From: DQTL01 sp964396505
GTDB lineage: Bacteria > Bacteroidota > Bacteroidia > Flavobacteriales > Flavobacteriaceae
Assembly (NCBI GenBank): GCA_964396505.1
Contig: CAYNFJ010000099.1
Location: 1 to 7,663, forward strand
Direction: 5' to 3'
DNA: 7,663 nt
The notes beneath the pieces are model-generated. The model was not told where the DNA came from, did no database searches, and saw only the letters and a list, made by a program, of their open reading frames with translations. How positions within the stretch are numbered: position 1 is the first letter of the stretch; every line of letters starts with the position of its first letter. Positions 5,888 to 7,663 of this stretch are shown in pieces. Made by a program: the position numbers and the translations under genes.

Positions 5888-7663
5888 TTATGAGGTTTTG
5901 GATGTTTTATTACTACGACTGGAATTCCAATCTTGCGCATTAGTAGCTCCACCATTACCGATTCCTGTACCTGGCGCCATCAATCTACCGGTCGGGCTTG
6001 GGCTGATAGGGTGCACATTTTTTCCCTCGACCCGTATGGTAAAAGTACATTTATCACAATCATTACCATTACAAGATGGTGCAATCTCAATGGTATAAAT
6101 ACCCGGATTGTTAAATTGTAAATTAATCGCTTCTCCCGGAGTAACACCACTAGCTCCACCGGAATTATTGGTAATAATCCAAGAGTATTCCGGATCACAA
6201 GTAGCCGGATTACAGTGATATTCCGGTGCTTCAAATACATAATTCACCCCGGTGTTTATTGTAATAACACCGCCACAAGTTGTTTCATACTGTTTCCATT
6301 TAAGCGTATTTCTTTTAATTGAACTGCTAATATTCCCGGTATGCGGTGTAGCGATCAATTTTTCAGAATAAATGATGGTTTCTGATTGCCAATTGCCACA
6401 CTCACAAGCTTGTTCACAACATTTTATCGTAAATGTATTGGAACTGTCATTACATTCATCGGGATTAGCTGTATCGGCTACTATAATAACCCAATCTTTG
6501 TCACAAGGCTTCATATTAGAAGGTATGGTCCAATTAATATTTCCTGTTGCCGGTTGGTTTTGCGCTATCATAGTTGGCGACCCACCGGTAGCCGGTTTTA
6601 TATATACATTGACTCCGGATGTGTTGGCTCCTGTCCATGAAATTGAAATTGTATCATTGGTACAATAGACATCTTGCATATTTTTTACATCAATTTGACA
6701 AGGATGCTCATCGGGTTTTTTCTCTACACAAATCACCTTTTCACATACATTACAGTTGACATCTTTCACACTAACTTTAATACAGAAGTAAAAATCGGCT
6801 TTACAACATGCTAAATTCAACACATTGGGTTTGCTGATTGTAAAATCTACCGAGTTCGTAAGCATTGCAGGATTGCCGGGTAACCAAGTCAAATTGGTCG
6901 TATTATTGGTCGCATTATCCAATACCAATCCGTTTAAATTTTGAGCTTGTGTACTTAAATTACCAAAGATACCCATATCTTGAGGTTGACAATCTCTTTG
7001 GTTGTATTCCACATGATAATCAACCACCGAAATATCCACTTGTTGAATCGGTGTGCTTCCACCATTGAGAGCGACACTGTAAGTGCCATCGTTATTTTCA
7101 TACAGATGGGCTTCAAAATCGGGTATTTCACAACATTCGGTGCTTTTGACACAAGCAGCCGGTTCGTCTTCTGTACCGTAGTTTGCCTCCAATACCACTC
7201 CGGAAGTTATCATAGTTCCTTGAGCTGTTACGCTTTCGTTACAACAAGTACCACCTCCGTTTTTGGTTGCCGGAATAGTGATGGTAGCGGTTTCTCCCGG
7301 CATCAATTGCCAAGATGATGGGAAATTAATAGCTAAGTTTCCACTGCTCGTAACACTTATCGGATTGCCTGCAAAATCAGTTGCGGTCATCTGTTGTCCT
7401 ATATGCACACAAGAAGGTATTTGATCGGAAATAGTGACATTATCTAACGGAACACTGCCGCTGTTGGTAAGCTCAATGATATAATTAAAGGTTGCACCAT
7501 TCTCTACGAACTCTTGGTCAGCCCGTTTGTTTACTTCTAATACGCCTATTTGGTCTATGGTATAAGAAGCACTGCTTTGATTGTGAGTGGTATGAGCTGT
7601 ATTGGTCTTACTGCCGTAAATTTGACTGAGTATAAGGGCATCAAATTCTATTACCAAATAATT
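5888..7663 (-). CDS. Cysteine-rich modular surface protein with DUF11 domain, 5' partial
   Basis: The reading frame is open to the window edge, so the true start and any signal peptide lie outside; the TTG at 7655-7657 is not a credible start. Numbering from that codon, the visible 589 residues hold: the tail of an earlier domain (1-38); a DUF11/TIGR01451-type beta-sandwich (about 39-150: LEVNKRAD, FNYIIELTNSG, NVTISDQIP, LMPGETATITIPA); an unrecognised module between two CC pairs (about 176-313); a sandwich resembling the Kre9/KNH pattern (about 326-412: ISISWTGANTSGVNVYI, NWTIPSNM, WVIIVAD); a PKD-like module (about 417-544: YSWIITNNSG, NPGIYTIEIAPSCNG); and a polar tail (545-589). There are 27 cysteines including four CC pairs (138, 175, 284, 413), which suggests disulfides and an extracellular location. 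No type IX secretion C-terminal domain is recognisable. Probably adhesin-like or structural; no enzymatic motif was seen. It is separated from the kinase operon by a strong hairpin. Confidence 0.85.
   Translation of the reverse strand, partial: NYLVIEFDALILSQIYGSKTNTAHTTHNQSSASYTIDQIGVLEVNKRADQEFVENGATFNYIIELTNSGSVPLDNVTISDQIPSCVHIGQQMTATDFAGNPISVTSSGNLAINFPSSWQLMPGETATITIPATKNGGGTCCNESVTAQGTMITSGVVLEANYGTEDEPAACVKSTECCEIPDFEAHLYENNDGTYSVALNGGSTPIQQVDISVVDYHVEYNQRDCQPQDMGIFGNLSTQAQNLNGLVLDNATNNTTNLTWLPGNPAMLTNSVDFTISKPNVLNLACCKADFYFCIKVSVKDVNCNVCEKVICVEKKPDEHPCQIDVKNMQDVYCTNDTISISWTGANTSGVNVYIKPATGGSPTMIAQNQPATGNINWTIPSNMKPCDKDWVIIVADTANPDECNDSSNTFTIKCCEQACECGNWQSETIIYSEKLIATPHTGNISSSIKRNTLKWKQYETTCGGVITINTGVNYVFEAPEYHCNPATCDPEYSWIITNNSGGASGVTPGEAINLQFNNPGIYTIEIAPSCNGNDCDKCTFTIRVEGKNVHPISPSPTGRLMAPGTGIGNGGATNAQDWNSSRSNKTSKTS

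Noticed and set aside
6372..6668. Plus-strand reading frame of 98 codons
   Set aside because: Antisense to the surface-protein gene, overlapped by another spurious frame in the same place; the minus-strand frame carries recognisable beta-sandwich modules instead.
6980..7318. Plus-strand reading frame of 112 codons
   Set aside because: It lies fully opposite the surface-protein gene, has low-complexity hydrophobic/Cys content typical of antisense translation, and shows no domain or plausible start context.
7655..7657. TTG as the start of the surface-protein gene
   Set aside because: The frame stays open to the window edge (codons AAT TAT precede it), the following residues are not a signal peptide, and they look like the end of a preceding domain.

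Overview
The window is AT-rich DNA with every convincing gene on the minus strand. It most likely comes from a member of the Bacteroidota, probably a flavobacterium. The support is the protein families: a sensor kinase with a Reg_prop-type propeller and Y_Y_Y domain, a LytTR response regulator, and a DUF11-type modular surface protein. No Shine-Dalgarno sequence precedes the starts, and one upstream region carries two TAnnTTTG promoter boxes, as is typical of this phylum. The genus cannot be told from the sequence alone.

Layout in the direction of transcription, from high to low coordinates. (1) 7663-5888: the 3' part of a large, cysteine-rich, multi-module surface or secreted protein whose start lies beyond the window. 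(2) 5887-5681: a 207-base gap with a long, strong hairpin (probable terminator), a weak promoter candidate, and three 9-base repeats that run directly into the next start codon. (3) 5680-2843: a membrane sensor histidine kinase with a periplasmic propeller. (4) 2846-2100: a LytTR response regulator that overlaps the kinase by 4 bases (ATGA), so the two are an operon and a cognate pair. (5) 2099-2009: a short gap with a weak A/T hairpin and two tandem promoter boxes. (6) 2008-116: an exported two-domain protein, a ClpP/crotonase-like domain joined to an alpha/beta hydrolase. (7) 115-1: non-coding, with a short GC-rich patch of unknown role.

How they may work together (inference): the propeller kinase senses an envelope signal and phosphorylates the LytTR regulator, which could control either flanking gene. 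The hydrolase gene is the closest candidate target, because its own promoter lies just after the regulator gene.

The most distinctive item is the exported fusion protein. Its alpha/beta hydrolase triad looks intact, while the ClpP-like domain appears to have lost both its catalytic serine and its histidine. No CRISPR array, tRNA, rRNA or insertion sequence was found.
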